A stretch of DNA of 53,753 nt from the NCBI RefSeq assembly GCF_000006405.1, contig NW_003208655.1:464509-518261 (forward strand), written 5' to 3'. The stretch comes from Perkinsus marinus ATCC 50983 (taxonomy: Eukaryota > Perkinsozoa > Perkinsida > Perkinsidae). Positions within the stretch are counted from its first letter, which is position 1; every line of letters starts with the position of its first letter. The position numbers were made by a program, and so were the translations under genes. The notes below the pieces were generated by a model that was given only the letters and a program-made list of their open reading frames with translations, had not been told where the DNA came from and did no database searches. Below, one piece after another: positions 43,029-53,635 of this stretch.

Positions 43029-44574
43029 CTAGTCTTGGGAGGCCGAGGCTGAGTCGTGCGAGATTGTACCTGATCCGTGTTTGTTAGGAGAAATCCTCAG
43101 CATACGATCGACAGCGAACAATCCAAGGAAGATGACGAAACAAACAACAACCTACGTGTTCTTCAGCAGCATCGCGATGGTCATGGGCCCGACTCCTCCA
43201 GGAACCTGCAAAGTGGATAAAACGTATAACAAGGGGAGGTGACGTACAGGGGTAATATAGGAACAGTGCTCCTTCACATTATCGTAGTCAACATCACCAA
43301 CAAGACGGTATCTTAAATGATAAAAACAGAAAACACAGCGGAGCGATGCGAAAATCTACCCTGTTTTCTTGGTAGAATCTTCAACACTGTTGATGCCAAC
43401 ATCGATCACAACAGCTCCTTCTTTAATCCAATCTTCCTTTATGAAATTGGCCCGACCTGGGACAATGCACCGTGCTCGGATCGAACCCGGGACTTCCCCC
43501 CCCCCACCGATGGCTGCGATAACGATATCAGCTCTCCTGACGACTCCAGGCAGGTCCTTTGTCTTCGAATGACACACAGTAACAGTCGCGTTCTCATGTA
43601 TCAGCAGAAGAGCCACCGGCATTCCCTAAAGCATCTTCCTCACTAGCTCGTACTCCTCCTCACCACATACCACGATATTGCTCCGTCCAACCACCACCGC
43701 GTTTTTCCCAGCAATCTCTATATTATAACGCTTGAGAAGCTCAATAACCCCATAACTGATGACACCCATCGAGACGGCTACAGTACTGCGACCACCTACG
43801 GTGTGCACGAGATCGCCTTCGGTTGGACGCCCTTCAAAGCCAAGGCACCTATGTTTGCTGGGTCAAAGCCATCAACATCCTTCTCGACTGAAGATCAGGC
43901 AGTGTCCTTGAGTATATACCATGCCTCGGGCGCTACTCATGATTCTGCCAAGAACTTTCTGCTCGCTGATGTGAGCAGGGAGTGGTAGTTGAACCAAAAT
44001 GCCATGGACCTCAGGATCCGCATTAAAACGAGACACTGCTGCCAGGACCTCCTCCTGACACAACAGACGAGGCCTTCGATCACCCCAGAGCAACGATGAG
44101 CTACCTCCGTACAGGTATCGGGTAGCACCTTCTCTCTGCTGATGAACCCAACCTCCGCTGCGGCCTTCTTCTTCATACGAACATAGGTTGCAGAATCTGG
44201 TCTCTGCCCTACCAAAATAACCGCGATGCCTGGGGTTATACCATGGGTAGACTGAGGAGGAAGCGAACCAGCATTAAGAACACCAACGGAAGAACACTAG
44301 GGCTCATACGATACTCAGTAGTCGACTTCAACAGCTAGCCTCTACCCCGAAATAACACTATAACTCTCCATAAATTTTCAGTGGAGCCATTCATAGTAAG
44401 AAACTGGTGAAATTCAAAGTGACTAAAGATTCGATGGGAGAAGGAAAAATGCGACCAATAGACTGAAGTCGAGTAGACGACCGCAGAACATGCCTTCATT
44501 TCTTCCCCCAGCTGCTTGAGCTCCTTCCTCACTTCCGCAGCTACCTTCTTACCATCGATAATCTCATAGGCCAT
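43029..44574 (-). CDS. folD: Methylenetetrahydrofolate dehydrogenase/cyclohydrolase
   Basis: Ten exons (44494-44574, 44105-44251, 43937-44054, 43800-43887, 43671-43755, 43508-43625, 43360-43456, 43248-43311, 43156-43205, 43029-43095) give 304 aa. It interconverts 5,10-methylene-, methenyl- and 10-formyl-tetrahydrofolate. Present are [44 protein letters not shown] (catalytic Tyr50 and Lys54), [42 protein letters not shown], the [10 protein letters not shown] block and [19 protein letters not shown]. Length equals bacterial and mitochondrial monofunctional FolD, with no formyl-ligase domain. Intron 1 uses a GC donor (AAG|GCATGT). Intron 6 is nearly filled by a tRNA-T-arm-like word. The tail after LLKNT (SPNKHGSG...) departs from the family. 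Confidence 0.94.
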
Positions 44575-44865
44575 GGTAAAAGTTTCGCGGTAAAAAAACC
44601 GACACCAGGAATCGAACCCACAACCTCGTGATGACACACAGCAGAACCTCGCCAGTTCGAACAAAACACGGGAGAAATGTTGACGTGATTCTTAGGAAAT
44701 GATCTGTGATGATATCCCGAGTTGCCTCATACGCTTCAGCAGCCGCAATGCATCGACGTCACTAAAAAGAAAAACTATCCCTCGTTTGGTGCAGCGAACT
44801 GTGATATAGATTATCGCTAGAATCGGTTATTTTCGAGGGTAAATCAACAATTGAATTCCGCTGCC

Positions 44866-45156
44866 TCACTTAGCCAAATCACTCTGGCTCTCCACCACTG
44901 GGCAGTATAGCCCAACTGCCCGACGAAGCTCTTCGTTGACCATTGGAGACAACCTGATAACTTACGTGAACATGCAGTAATGCGAGTAATTGTATCACCC
45001 GCGTCTTTTAGTCTCTCCCACTGATGGCTTCGACATTTTCGCTGATGCCTCAGCCTCCAGAATGCCTACCAGTGCCGATGCTATGGCCAAAGCCTCTCCA
45101 GTGAAGATAGTGTCTTTTCGCAACAGCAGATGCTTCGCACCTAAAACAGTGGACAT
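44866..45156 (-). CDS. Hypothetical 81-aa protein, two exons
   Basis: Exons 44999-45156 and 44866-44953 join in phase across a 45-nt GT-AG intron. Start ATG at 45154-45156, stop TGA at 44866-44868. Sequence includes MSTVLGAKHLLLRKD, GEALAIASALVGILEAEASA and LRRAVGLYCPVVESQSDLAK. An Ala-rich amphipathic helix is likely at residues 20-40. Family unknown. A foldback element begins 38 bp upstream of the start codon. Confidence 0.5.
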
Positions 45157-45193
45157 TTCAACGACCCAATACCTCAACCACGACGAATGCCGA

Positions 45194-45355
45194 CACCCGA
45201 GAAGGTGTATACATACATATACTGTATACACTGAGCGTATAAAACCAAGTGTTACTCAACAGTAACGGACAGTTGATTATTTAATTCACTTCCTAATAGG
45301 AAGGTTTTATACGCCCAGTGTATACAGTGTTTGTATATATACGCCTTCTCGGGTG
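45194..45355. mobile_element. Foldback element with 53-bp terminal inverted repeats
   Basis: Left arm 45194-45246 (CACCCGAGAAGG...GTATAAAACC) and right arm 45303-45355 are near-perfect inverted copies, separated by about 56 bp. No coding capacity, so it would be a non-autonomous DNA transposon or a strong hairpin. No clear target-site duplication. Confidence 0.8.
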
Positions 45356-45880
45356 CCGGAATTCCTATCCAATACCTCATATCTGACCGGTCAAATATGA
45401 GTTGCCTTATTATCAGAAAAGACTCGCAGGAAAAGATGAATAAATGGGGTGAATCTATCGCGCCTTGTCATGACAAGAAGTCAGTATAATCACATTATAA
45501 TCATATGCATCGAATAATATCATTACTAACATCGAGTTTGGAAAATCAATGTTTCTCGTCAAGTTTTTAGATTTTTGGCCTGAAACCTTGCGAGGCTATA
45601 GACAAACTGATGATCTATTATATGTTAAGAGTGAGCCCATCATTAATCTCGTGAATTCGCCTAAGAAAGAAACACGCTCCTCCAAGGAATTCCAGGGAAC
45701 TCCAGGGAATAATCGCTCACATCAGCCTAGACTGAATTACCTCCGATCACCAGGAGCTGCAAACGCGAAGATCCGTCAGTCATAATGAGCCTCAGCTGCC
45801 CTACGTATGCATCAACATTCGGTACCATCGTCAGGTCCCCACGGGACAAACCATAGTGGGCCATCCACACCTGATATCAC
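45356..45880. other. Spacer
   Basis: A plus frame at 45549-45785 has no support. Nothing else seen. Confidence 0.35.
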
Positions 45881-46990
45881 CTACTCAGTGATGAACTCCT
45901 CGAGCCTGAAGCCCACCTCCAGTGAGTTGAGCTTCTGTGACTCCAGCCAGGCCTTAGGGACAGATAACACGTCCGATGATGAAAGCAGACTGTCACAGAG
46001 GACCCGAGGCACTCGTTGTATCAATACGGAGTAGACCTAAGACGACATGCCACCTCCAATACCACACCACGCTCACCTCGACGGCACTCTGCAACAGCGC
46101 TGCATGTATGACCAGCTGAGGACCCCACAGCATCCCCAGCAACCCAGTAAGGATAGATGTTCCCAAGATCAACTAAGAGCACGACTCCTTCTCTAATGGG
46201 ATACGCTACTACCTACCAAAGCGTGGGGACGGACAGCCCTCCAGGATGAATACAAAGGATATACCCATAGAGACCAGGAAAGCTCCAACTCGGCCGGGCG
46301 CAGCCACAACGTTTTGATCTGAAAGCGGAGAAACTTCGAACACACAGTTGAGGCTCATCTACCTGAGATGCCATGGCCACTATCCAAGAGCCCCATGTGA
46401 CGACGTCAAAGTCACCAGACGCCACGAGGTAAGCGTAGAGGGGAACACAGAGGGCGTAGAAGGTTGTTGGTATACCACGGACTGTTGATGATGCTGATGC
46501 TGTTGTTCCTGATACAACACTCCATATCGAGGAACCCCAATCCTAGTATAAAGCTACTCTATATGTTATATATACATATATGTAATTAAAAATCATATAT
46601 AATACGTACCATACCATTTCATACAATAACAATAGAGTTCGCAAGGATTTCACGACAGCCCTCTGAATGTCACATGAACTACTTTCAACCCACTATATTG
46701 TCAATAACATACCATACACACGAGTACGGGCTTTCACTATAGTAAACGCCCTTAAAACATATAAAACCGAAGAGCAAACACGCACAGCCCTTACCGTAGT
46801 AAACGCCGATTTGAGTTGATCTCAGTAGTAGCAGGACCAGGACACCAACGCTAATCCGAATGTTCGTCCATACTGTGTCCCCTCCGATCAGCATGACTCG
46901 AAGGAGGAAGTAGAAGGCAGTAGCCTTGCAGCATGCAGCCAGGACTGCTGCGTAGAAACTCTGTTTTAGACGGCTAATCAGAGTTGTCAT
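45881..46990 (-). CDS. Multi-pass membrane protein, 231 aa
   Basis: Exons 46795-46990, 46363-46508, 46217-46318, 46077-46172 and 45881-46036 join in phase; introns are 286, 44, 44 and 40 nt. Start ATG at 46988-46990, stop TAG at 45881-45883. About five hydrophobic spans: FYAAVLAACCKATAFYFLL, ISVGVLVLLLLRS, PTTFYALCVPLYAYLVA, a Trp-rich one (TWGSWIVAMASQ, ELSWSLWVYPLY) and LILGTSILTGLLGMLW. The soluble acidic tail holds SVPKAWLESQKLNSLEV. An alternative acceptor would shorten exon 2 slightly. Family not recognised. A MITE-A copy lies just upstream of the start. Confidence 0.65.
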
Positions 46991-47035
46991 TTATTACAAG
47001 TCAACACCGAAATCCCCCTCCACTAAAAGAGCCAG

Positions 47036-47200
47036 TCTGAATAAGTCGCTTTCCTCAGCTGAGTTAAGGAATTTTCTCACTACCTATAGAAATTAGAATA
47101 CAAGTGTCCAGAAACTACCAGTAATCCCCCTAAATGGCCCCAGAATTTCCTCATCGTCACCAACACATGTAGTTGACCATGTACATATCAGCAACACGGA
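47036..47200 (+). mobile_element. MITE-A copy 6
   Basis: Contains GTCGCTTTCCTCAGCTGAG, TTTTCTCACTA, GTGTCCAGAAAC, CAGAATTTCCTC and GTCACCAACACATGTAGTTG. Located about 45 bp upstream of the membrane-protein start; terminal CAGTG ends eroded. Confidence 0.75.
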
Positions 47201-47210
47201 CCGATTCACT

Positions 47211-47326
47211 GAAGTTCACCCGTTTCACGGTGGCGTAAAACTCGGTGAAAAACGCGATATTCACACTATGCAGTGGTCGTGAAATATGTTATTCACTATT
47301 TCTTCATATCACTAGTGAAACTCCAT
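47211..47326. mobile_element. MITE-B copy 1
   Basis: Starts GAAGTTCACCCGTTTCACGG and ends TATCACTAGTGAAACTCCAT, imperfect inverted ends. The interior GGCGTAAAACTCGGTGAAAA and GTGAAATATGTTATTCAC is shared with the two other copies. It sits end to end with MITE-A copy 6. Confidence 0.75.
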
Positions 47327-48865
47327 CGAATATCAGATGTACTACATTTCATTGCTACATGTCTCAACGAACTTCACGACTTGCACCTTCGATCAGTTCA
47401 CTACCAAAAAGCTCATTCTGATTGAAATCATACAGTAGGACACTCAAAACCTTGTACGCACAACACACAACGACAACCTCGAGCACTATGCACATCACCT
47501 ACTCGGTGAGCTGACTCTACTGCTAAGGTGAATTCGCAGTGAACACTCTCGCTGTCGGGACTATGAGAATCTATCAAAATGGTCACTATTCGTAGGGGAA
47601 GCCACTATACGGAAAGTCATTACAGATTATAGAGTAAACCATACCAAAAAATAGCCGATTCGCTTCCTATCATTCGGAAGAGCCCCTCAGTCACTCAACA
47701 CGTCCGATAAACATCAAAAATAACGGGTCACACAGCAGGTAGTAATTTCCAGAACTTGATCAGAATCATCATGAAAAGGTAGAACTCAATCTTGACTAGC
47801 ACATTGCCAGTAGTCGACGAGATTTCGTAATCCTCGAACAACTCCAGCATCACCAACCGCGCCTAAACAACATCGTATTGGTGACACGCACTAAACACAG
47901 CGGATACCACAGTACCCGACATCTAGTGACCGGAAATACGTGTGCAGAGGTAACTTTTCTACTCTACGACTTTCGAGCTACAATATTGAGAGGCTTTCTT
48001 ATATCATGTCCGAAACCAATCTTCGACAACAATTCTCATCGCACTTTTTTCCACGTGTCCGACCCCGGAATAGAACCCGCGCCATCAACAGTTATCCACA
48101 ACGAGGTAATACCTATTCGGTCTCTAGATGGCGCGTAAATCAAGGAGATGCAACTACCCTAGTCTTAGAGAAAAACGATAGTCTACGAGTGTATCGAGCA
48201 GTGTAGTAGACTCTCATATAATCACACGAAAAACTAATATACCATCACAATGGAATTTCACCTTCACGTAAATGATGTAATACTCCATGTAGACTATAAG
48301 CGATACATGTTTCGGCGACCGAGAACACAATTGTTCTCCGCGAAGTGAAATGTGAGATATGTTTTTCACCAGTGTTTTTCATATCACTATGGTGAGACTC
48401 CACTGCATAGAATTTCCCCTCGCATCACAACGACTCACCCGAGTAATCCACATGTGCGAAGTCAATCAATTTCCCTCTCATCTGGAGCTTCTCATCAGCA
48501 GCATCGAATGCCAGCAGAACAGATGAACACACAATTTCAAATGCTCCGTTCGCTTCCTCGAACCATTCAAGAATCCCCTTAGTTATCGCCACCGCCTAGA
48601 ACACATATCTACCAACCTCCGAAGCTACGCACACAGTACCTGCCGGCCTAATGCTTCACGATCAATCCATATGAACCGACGAAGAGCCTGAATTATCAAA
48701 CGATCGCACTACCACGACGACCAAGCTCATACAGTTATAATTTCAGCTGTGGTCCGTAGATCAGCGCATTCTTTTTTACTCAGATTCCACTGACCACCCC
48801 CTGGACCACCAGCAGCTCCATTAGTACCTCCATAAACAGTTTGTGAGATCAATACTAGCGTTGTA
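47327..48865. other. Gene-poor region with one MITE-B copy
   Basis: No supported protein gene; short plus frames lack splice support. Contains MITE-B copy 2 and a T-arm-like word at about 48063-48078 (minus). Confidence 0.4.
48251..48403. mobile_element. MITE-B copy 2
   Basis: Ends TGGAATTTCACC and GGTGAGACTCCA. The interior GAAATGTGAGATATGTTTTT and CACCAGTGTTTTTCATATCA aligns with copies at 47211 and 48932; slightly longer through an insertion in its left half. Confidence 0.65.
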
Positions 48866-49200
48866 ATGTATGGTCGCTTTCCTCAGCTGACCTCAGAGGC
48901 TTCCTCACTAATTATAGAGGTCTATATACATTGGAGTTTCACCCATTTCATGTAAAGTGGCGTAAAACTCCGTGAAAAACGCGACATTTCCGCCTTGCAA
49001 TAGTCGTGAAATGTGTTTTGCGCTAGTATTTTTCATATCACGGGTGAAACTCCATTGTATATAAACTCCTATAATTAGCGAGGAAACTCAATATTATACA
49101 AACCAGGGTAGGAACCTACCACAATTTCCCGAAATTTTCTCAGAATTTTCATACTGTCACCAACATGTGTAGTTAACCATGTGCATATTTTCCCACGCTG
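48866..49200 (+). mobile_element. Composite of MITE-A and MITE-B
   Basis: Left part (48866-48931) is the MITE-A 5' half. 48932-49054 is MITE-B with TGGAGTTTCACCC ends. Then 49055-49095 is the MITE-A 5' segment again but inverted (TATATAAACTCCTATAATTA, GCGAGGAAACTC). The MITE-A 3' half follows, ending TTTTCCCACGCTG at 49200. The inverted arms on either side of MITE-B extend its terminal repeat to about 42 bp. Confidence 0.75.
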
Positions 49201-49396
49201 ATCAATACAAAGCTTATTATGCGGAAAACGCATAATTCATTTTCAAGCTATCATACATAGTACTAAAACCGAAATGATTACAGATTCTGAATCTGCGCGA
49301 AATTTTCTATCGTATAGTCGTTCGCGTTCTCTCTGTGCGTTTTGGACACTGCATAACAAGAACAGGTCACCCGTGTGAGGGAATCCCGACAAAAAC

Positions 49397-49576
49397 CAGT
49401 GTGGGAAATATTCACATGGTCAGCTACATATGCTGCTGACAATATGAAAATTGTTAAAAATTTCGAGAAATTCTTGCTGGTTTTAGTACACCACCTTGCT
49501 TCACATATAAACCTCCATAATTAGTGAGGAAACTCCCAAGCTCAGCTGAGAAAAGCCAACATACCTCCCCACACAG
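49397..49576 (-). mobile_element. MITE-A copy 8 (best preserved)
   Basis: 180 bp, with ends CAGTGTGGGAAATATT and, inverted, CTGTGTGGGGAGGTATG. An imperfect 7-bp direct repeat (CAAAAAC/CAAGAAC) flanks it. It lies 38 bp beyond an exon donor of the inositol-kinase-like gene, so apparently within its intron. Confidence 0.85.
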
Positions 49577-49613
49577 CAAGAACAGCCACTCAGCATACAA
49601 TACCCGCTCTTAC

Positions 49614-50360
49614 AAAGAGCTGTCAACCTCACTGCGAGCTCCCCTGCACTACTTTCCCTGACCTTATCCAACTTCTCCTGTAACTGGTAAAAGGCCCAAT
49701 CTCCCAGGTAGCGACCAGATGTTAATACGACTAACCTTGGCACCAGTGTAATCATTTTGCCAATACTTATCACCCAGTTTGACATCAATGACACAGGGCT
49801 CTCTCATACCCCGAGTCAAATCTTCAAGCCAAATTCGATACCTATTTTATCATCACCAAATTCCACAAGCCTGGTGAAGGATTCTCACGAGCTTTTCTTA
49901 TCCTCGGAAAATCGTTGCACGCGTATACAAGACGGAACCAAAGGCTTCAATTTCTCCAGTAGATCCTTTTGCCGTTCAGTAATAGACGGAATCACCAATG
50001 GAGGATCCGCGACCAGCGAAAATAGTAGCGAATAAAACTGAAAAATCAGCTCTGAAGCGACCATAAGGGAAACTTCACCTCAGCCTCCTTAGTTTTAGTT
50101 TTCTTGATGATATACCCATCCCTCTCCGGATCGCGTGTTATTCCTCCTACCACCAAATCACTACCAAGCACATAAGATCACTCTCACCTGCATGTCCTCC
50201 CCCACTGACCACAGCAATCTCATTTCCAGAACCTGCGAGCCGCTGAGTGACCACCGACTCCCACTGAACTGCCCACCTGGGACAGACGTATCGCTGCCTT
50301 CTGGGGCCTCCTTTTCTGTCATATCTATGAGAAAACTCCGTACCAGCCAACTTTCGATCC
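49614..50360 (-). CDS. Inositol polyphosphate kinase (IPK family), partial model
   Basis: Recognised exons are about 50188-50300 (ending VVSGGGHAG), 50079-50146, 49889-50037, 49736-49841 and 49614-49683, all in phase. Features in order: a GGHAGG segment where the family has a conserved GH, FYSLLFSLVADPP (the E..FY motif), SCIRVQRFSEDKK, then the catalytic signature EPCVIDVKLGDKYW, which fits PxxxDxKxG, and SSAGELAVRLTAL, which fits the TS..LGxRxxGM block. Such kinases phosphorylate inositol phosphates using ATP. The 5' end is not settled (an ATG with MTEKEAPEG lies near 50316-50330). The 3' part, which should hold SSLL and IDFAH motifs, was not found; an exon-like piece near 49270-49340 may belong. 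Confidence 0.72.
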
Positions 50361-50724
50361 ACAGCAATGACTGTTATAACGCATCGCCCTCATTTAAACA
50401 CAACGTTCTGATTCGGTCCTGCGCTAGGCATGTTGAGAAACTCCTTTTCAAGGTTGGAAAACAAACGAATGAGCTTCGCTCCGCTAGGCTCCCAAAACCT
50501 TCCTACCAAGCGTTGTCGGTGACGTGTCAAGCTTGAAGGAAGAACTGCGCTTTTTCCTATTGGGAGTTCGTTTGCCAGGACTTTGCCTCTGTGCAGCCTG
50601 GCAGGGAAAACGATGATAAATATCGTAAGTTTTTGGTGATGTCTAGATGTCGTGATGGTAATAGAGAAATAGCTCTTTTGAGTTCAACGAGCTTCCTGTA
50701 GTATTACATATAGCGCTCATATAT

Positions 50725-50858
50725 CAGTGTTTGAAAACACGCACATGGTCAACTACATGTGTCAGTGAAAAAATGTAAATTCTGAGGATTCTGTGTAAAG
50801 TGAGGAAGCTTCTGAGCTCAGCTGGGGAGAACGAACATATATTCCTACTCCAACACTG
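50725..50858 (-). mobile_element. MITE-A copy 9
   Basis: Begins CAGTGTTTGAAAACACGCAC and ends TTCCTACTCCAACACTG, so both ends read CAGTGTT inward. Internally deleted (134 bp). Confidence 0.8.
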
Positions 50859-51107
50859 GGGTATATATATAGCAATATACTCCAAAAGCCTTGGATCAAG
50901 GCGCCATCATGACACACAGAGAGAGAACTACATCTCCCCTTGACAGAAATAGGTCCTTTCGAACTATCAACAATAAACCGGCGCGAAAAACGTGTTTGAA
51001 ATTTACTTGACTATTGCAAAAAGTATATATAGTAGAGGCAACAGTGAAGCCACCAGAGGCCGACCAATGCTGTGATGCGACTCAGTCACTAATACTGTAT
51101 AACTCAC

Positions 51108-51250
51108 CCTCCTAGGCAGCGGGACGATAGGGATATCCATGGTGCCAGGAAGAGCTGCCAAGCACGATGTCAGATTATGCAATGTTCGAATCAACGAGGT
51201 CTTAGGTTCCCCCAAGGGCACACTGCGCAATCTAGTAGGGCTACTGCCTT
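51108..51250 (-). CDS. Possible exon of an unknown gene
   Basis: Protein-like minus frame with SSPTRLRSVPLGEPKTSLI and GTMDIPIVPLPRR, ending at a GTGAGT donor (51102-51107). A second protein-like stretch (ISDFTSLCGGETTLESLD) lies at about 51350-51450 on the same strand. No start, stop or family could be fixed. Confidence 0.3.
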
Positions 51251-51636
51251 CCACTACCCTAAGAAAAGCATGCTACACAGCTAACATATTGCAGAGATAA
51301 AGTGTCCATCCTCGTCGGACTCCGCAACAGAGCTCATTAACGGTTAACTCATGGAAGGGGGAAGGACAATGAGAGAGCCCGCATCCCATTGTCGAGTGAT
51401 TCGAGGGTGGTCTCCCCGCCGCACAGAGAGGTGAAGTCCGATATCCTGGCCTTTGTCTCTCTCCTTGTCCGTCCCCCTCCCTCAGCCTGCCCACAGTTTA
51501 AGATGTTGCTAACGGACCCTTAGAAGAGTTTTAAGCAAAATATACGGTCTGATGCAGTACCATTCAGCAACTAGGAATATATGATTTTCGCTGTTTTCAG
51601 CCCACCATAGATAGCACTACTATATTGTCCATGAAC

Positions 51637-53635
51637 TCACTCGTTATCGAGCCGCTCTACCCCTCCATCACCGTCTATACCATCATCCTCAAGCAACGCT
51701 CGCCTGAAGACCACCATCACAGGCTCGTCAGGGCCCCCGGTACAATATGAGCGTCAACTCCTACATGCATTCCTCTGCTGATGCCGCTATACTGTCCAAA
51801 TTATACCCTCCCTCTAACACAAGTGCCACTCTTGGTGCACTCCCCTCAGGGAAGCTCTCTATTAGTTGACGTGTGAGTCTGCCATAACACGCCGGTGTGA
51901 CCTCACATTCACCTGAATAATCAACATCTCCTACGACACACATTCTGGTGGCCATCGCGCTATCACGAAATCGACTGATTGCATCCATGGGGACTCTCAT
52001 CGGAGAATTTTCGGCTAAATTCGGAATTTTTCTAGCTCCAGCCATTCCCCACAAAAACAGCACGAATAGACCGTCACTATACTGAACACATGCTCACCAA
52101 GTGGGTCGTTTATACACGCGTCAAAACCACACGACACTAATATAAACTCTGGTTTGAACGAGGTCAACGCCGGCAGCACCTGGAGGCAGCCACTACCGAT
52201 GTTATCAACGACACTCCGAACTCACCAACTTGTCGAAACAGAAGTGTAGCTCCTCATCTCCATACGTCCCATCGATCGGCACATTTAAAGTATATCCCCT
52301 AAAATAACGTCCGTCCTCCTCTGGTGATGTCCTTAGCCTACACAGCGTCCCCTGATCCCATCTCCGTCCAGTTACCAGATCCTGGATAAAATGTGCCACC
52401 ATCAAACCGATGCACCTGCGTAGACGATAAGTCTGATGCTGATAAGGTACTGAGAAAAAGGGATTTCCACCACACAGTATTGGAGGAATATATGTTCGCT
52501 TTCCTCAAGAATTTGGTAGAAGTGTGCAGACACCAAGGAGTTTCTACACGATTTTTCTATCGCCACCAACACACTCAGTTGACCACGTGCGTATTTTTCC
52601 ACGCTGCTTAGCAGCAGTGCTGATGACCCGGATATTCAATCGATGGCCCACGGGCGACCACCAGATGGGTTACCACTACTAAACGCCACTTCACAGGAAG
52701 TATGTAGTCCACACTGTGTGAAGCCCGTAGTGCAGTTTACGACCATCGGACCATCATCTGTCCACTTTCTTCAATTGAGCTCAGGAGTTTATATATATAA
52801 ATTCGAGCAGAGGTGTACACCGACACATATAGCTGACCATGAGCGTATCTTCCCCCACTAGGGAATAATTCCCACATCTAGACTCCGTTCATGAAAGTCG
52901 ATTTCCTCAGCTTACCGATATGACCAGAACGCCCGAATCCTCCTCAAATATACCACACGTCCCATTGCCATGATGGACATCCCAGTCCACTATGGCGACC
53001 CTCTCCACTCCGTAACGCTCTCGTAAGGCCTTAGCTGCAATGGCAACATTATTGAAAAAGCAGAATCTGAGAACACTGAGACTAAACCCTCAGCCAGAAG
53101 ACAGTCCATCACCCCATCGCTTCTGAGCACGTAGCATGATGACCAGGCGGCCGTACGCAGGCGAATCCACGATCTACAGGGGAGTCCTTATCGACTATCT
53201 CCTCGACTAAGGCCAATACACAACCTGAGCAGTAACGAACCTACTACTGTGATCCCATCATAAGAGTCAATCTCGTAAATACTATCTACTCACAGAATAT
53301 GTCCCACCGTACTCGTGCATACAGAGTGACAATGGTTTCATTCACTAGATATTGACGAGTGATGTAACTCCTTGAATTTTATTGTCATATGTAACGATGA
53401 GCATCACCGGTCCATGTGTATGCGACAAGACGCTAACCCACAAGAGGCCACCACTCGAATGAATTCGAGAGATGCTCCAAGTGGCTACCAGCTGAAGCCT
53501 TAGCAGCAGCAGGGCTCTCCTTGCAGACGTACGTATCCGCACCAAACGGGAATATGTAATTCTTCTCGGTGCTTCGCGGGGCCACGACATAGTTCATGAC
53601 CTCTGACTCTCCTTCAGACGATGGGTTGTACGGCC
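51637..53635 (-). CDS. Histone deacetylase, class II (HDAC6/HDA1-like), 5' end beyond window
   Basis: Exons 53489-53635, 53113-53224, 52916-53066, 52342-52415, 52226-52298, 52098-52179, 51765-51912 and 51637-51703, in phase; the start is outside the window. Key elements in order: RPPGHHATCSEAMG (paired active-site His), GFCFFNNVAIAAK, VDWDVHHGNGTCG (zinc Asp and His), VHRFDGGTFYPGSG, GYTLNVPIDG, SCGFDACINDPLG (zinc Asp) and LEGGYNLDSIA with the catalytic Tyr kept. Hence a deacetylase-competent class IIb/HDA1-like domain that removes acetyl groups from lysines of histones or tubulin. The protein ends soon after the domain with an acidic tail (LLEDDGIDGDGGVERLDNE). The 500-nt intron 52416-52915 carries two MITE-A copies. 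Confidence 0.95.
52475..52606 (+). mobile_element. MITE-A copy 10, in HDAC intron
   Basis: Starts CAGTATTGGAGGAATATATG and ends TTTTTCCACGCTG; interior GTAGAAGTGTGCAGACACCA and CGCCACCAACACA. Confidence 0.82.
52755..52860 (+). mobile_element. MITE-A copy 11, in HDAC intron (diverged)
   Basis: Has CTTCAATTGAGCTCAGGAGT, ATTCGAGCAGAGGTGTACAC and AGCTGACCATGAGCG in family order; ends eroded. Same intron and orientation as copy 10. Confidence 0.6.

Noticed and set aside
44595-44665. tRNA gene on the minus strand
   Set aside because: GGTTCGATTCC is present, but the 5' acceptor strand that should pair is absent.
51761-52063. Histone deacetylase ending at EECM with stop at 51761
   Set aside because: A GTAGGA donor and a downstream exon (51637-51703) restore the family-typical RALLE continuation in phase.
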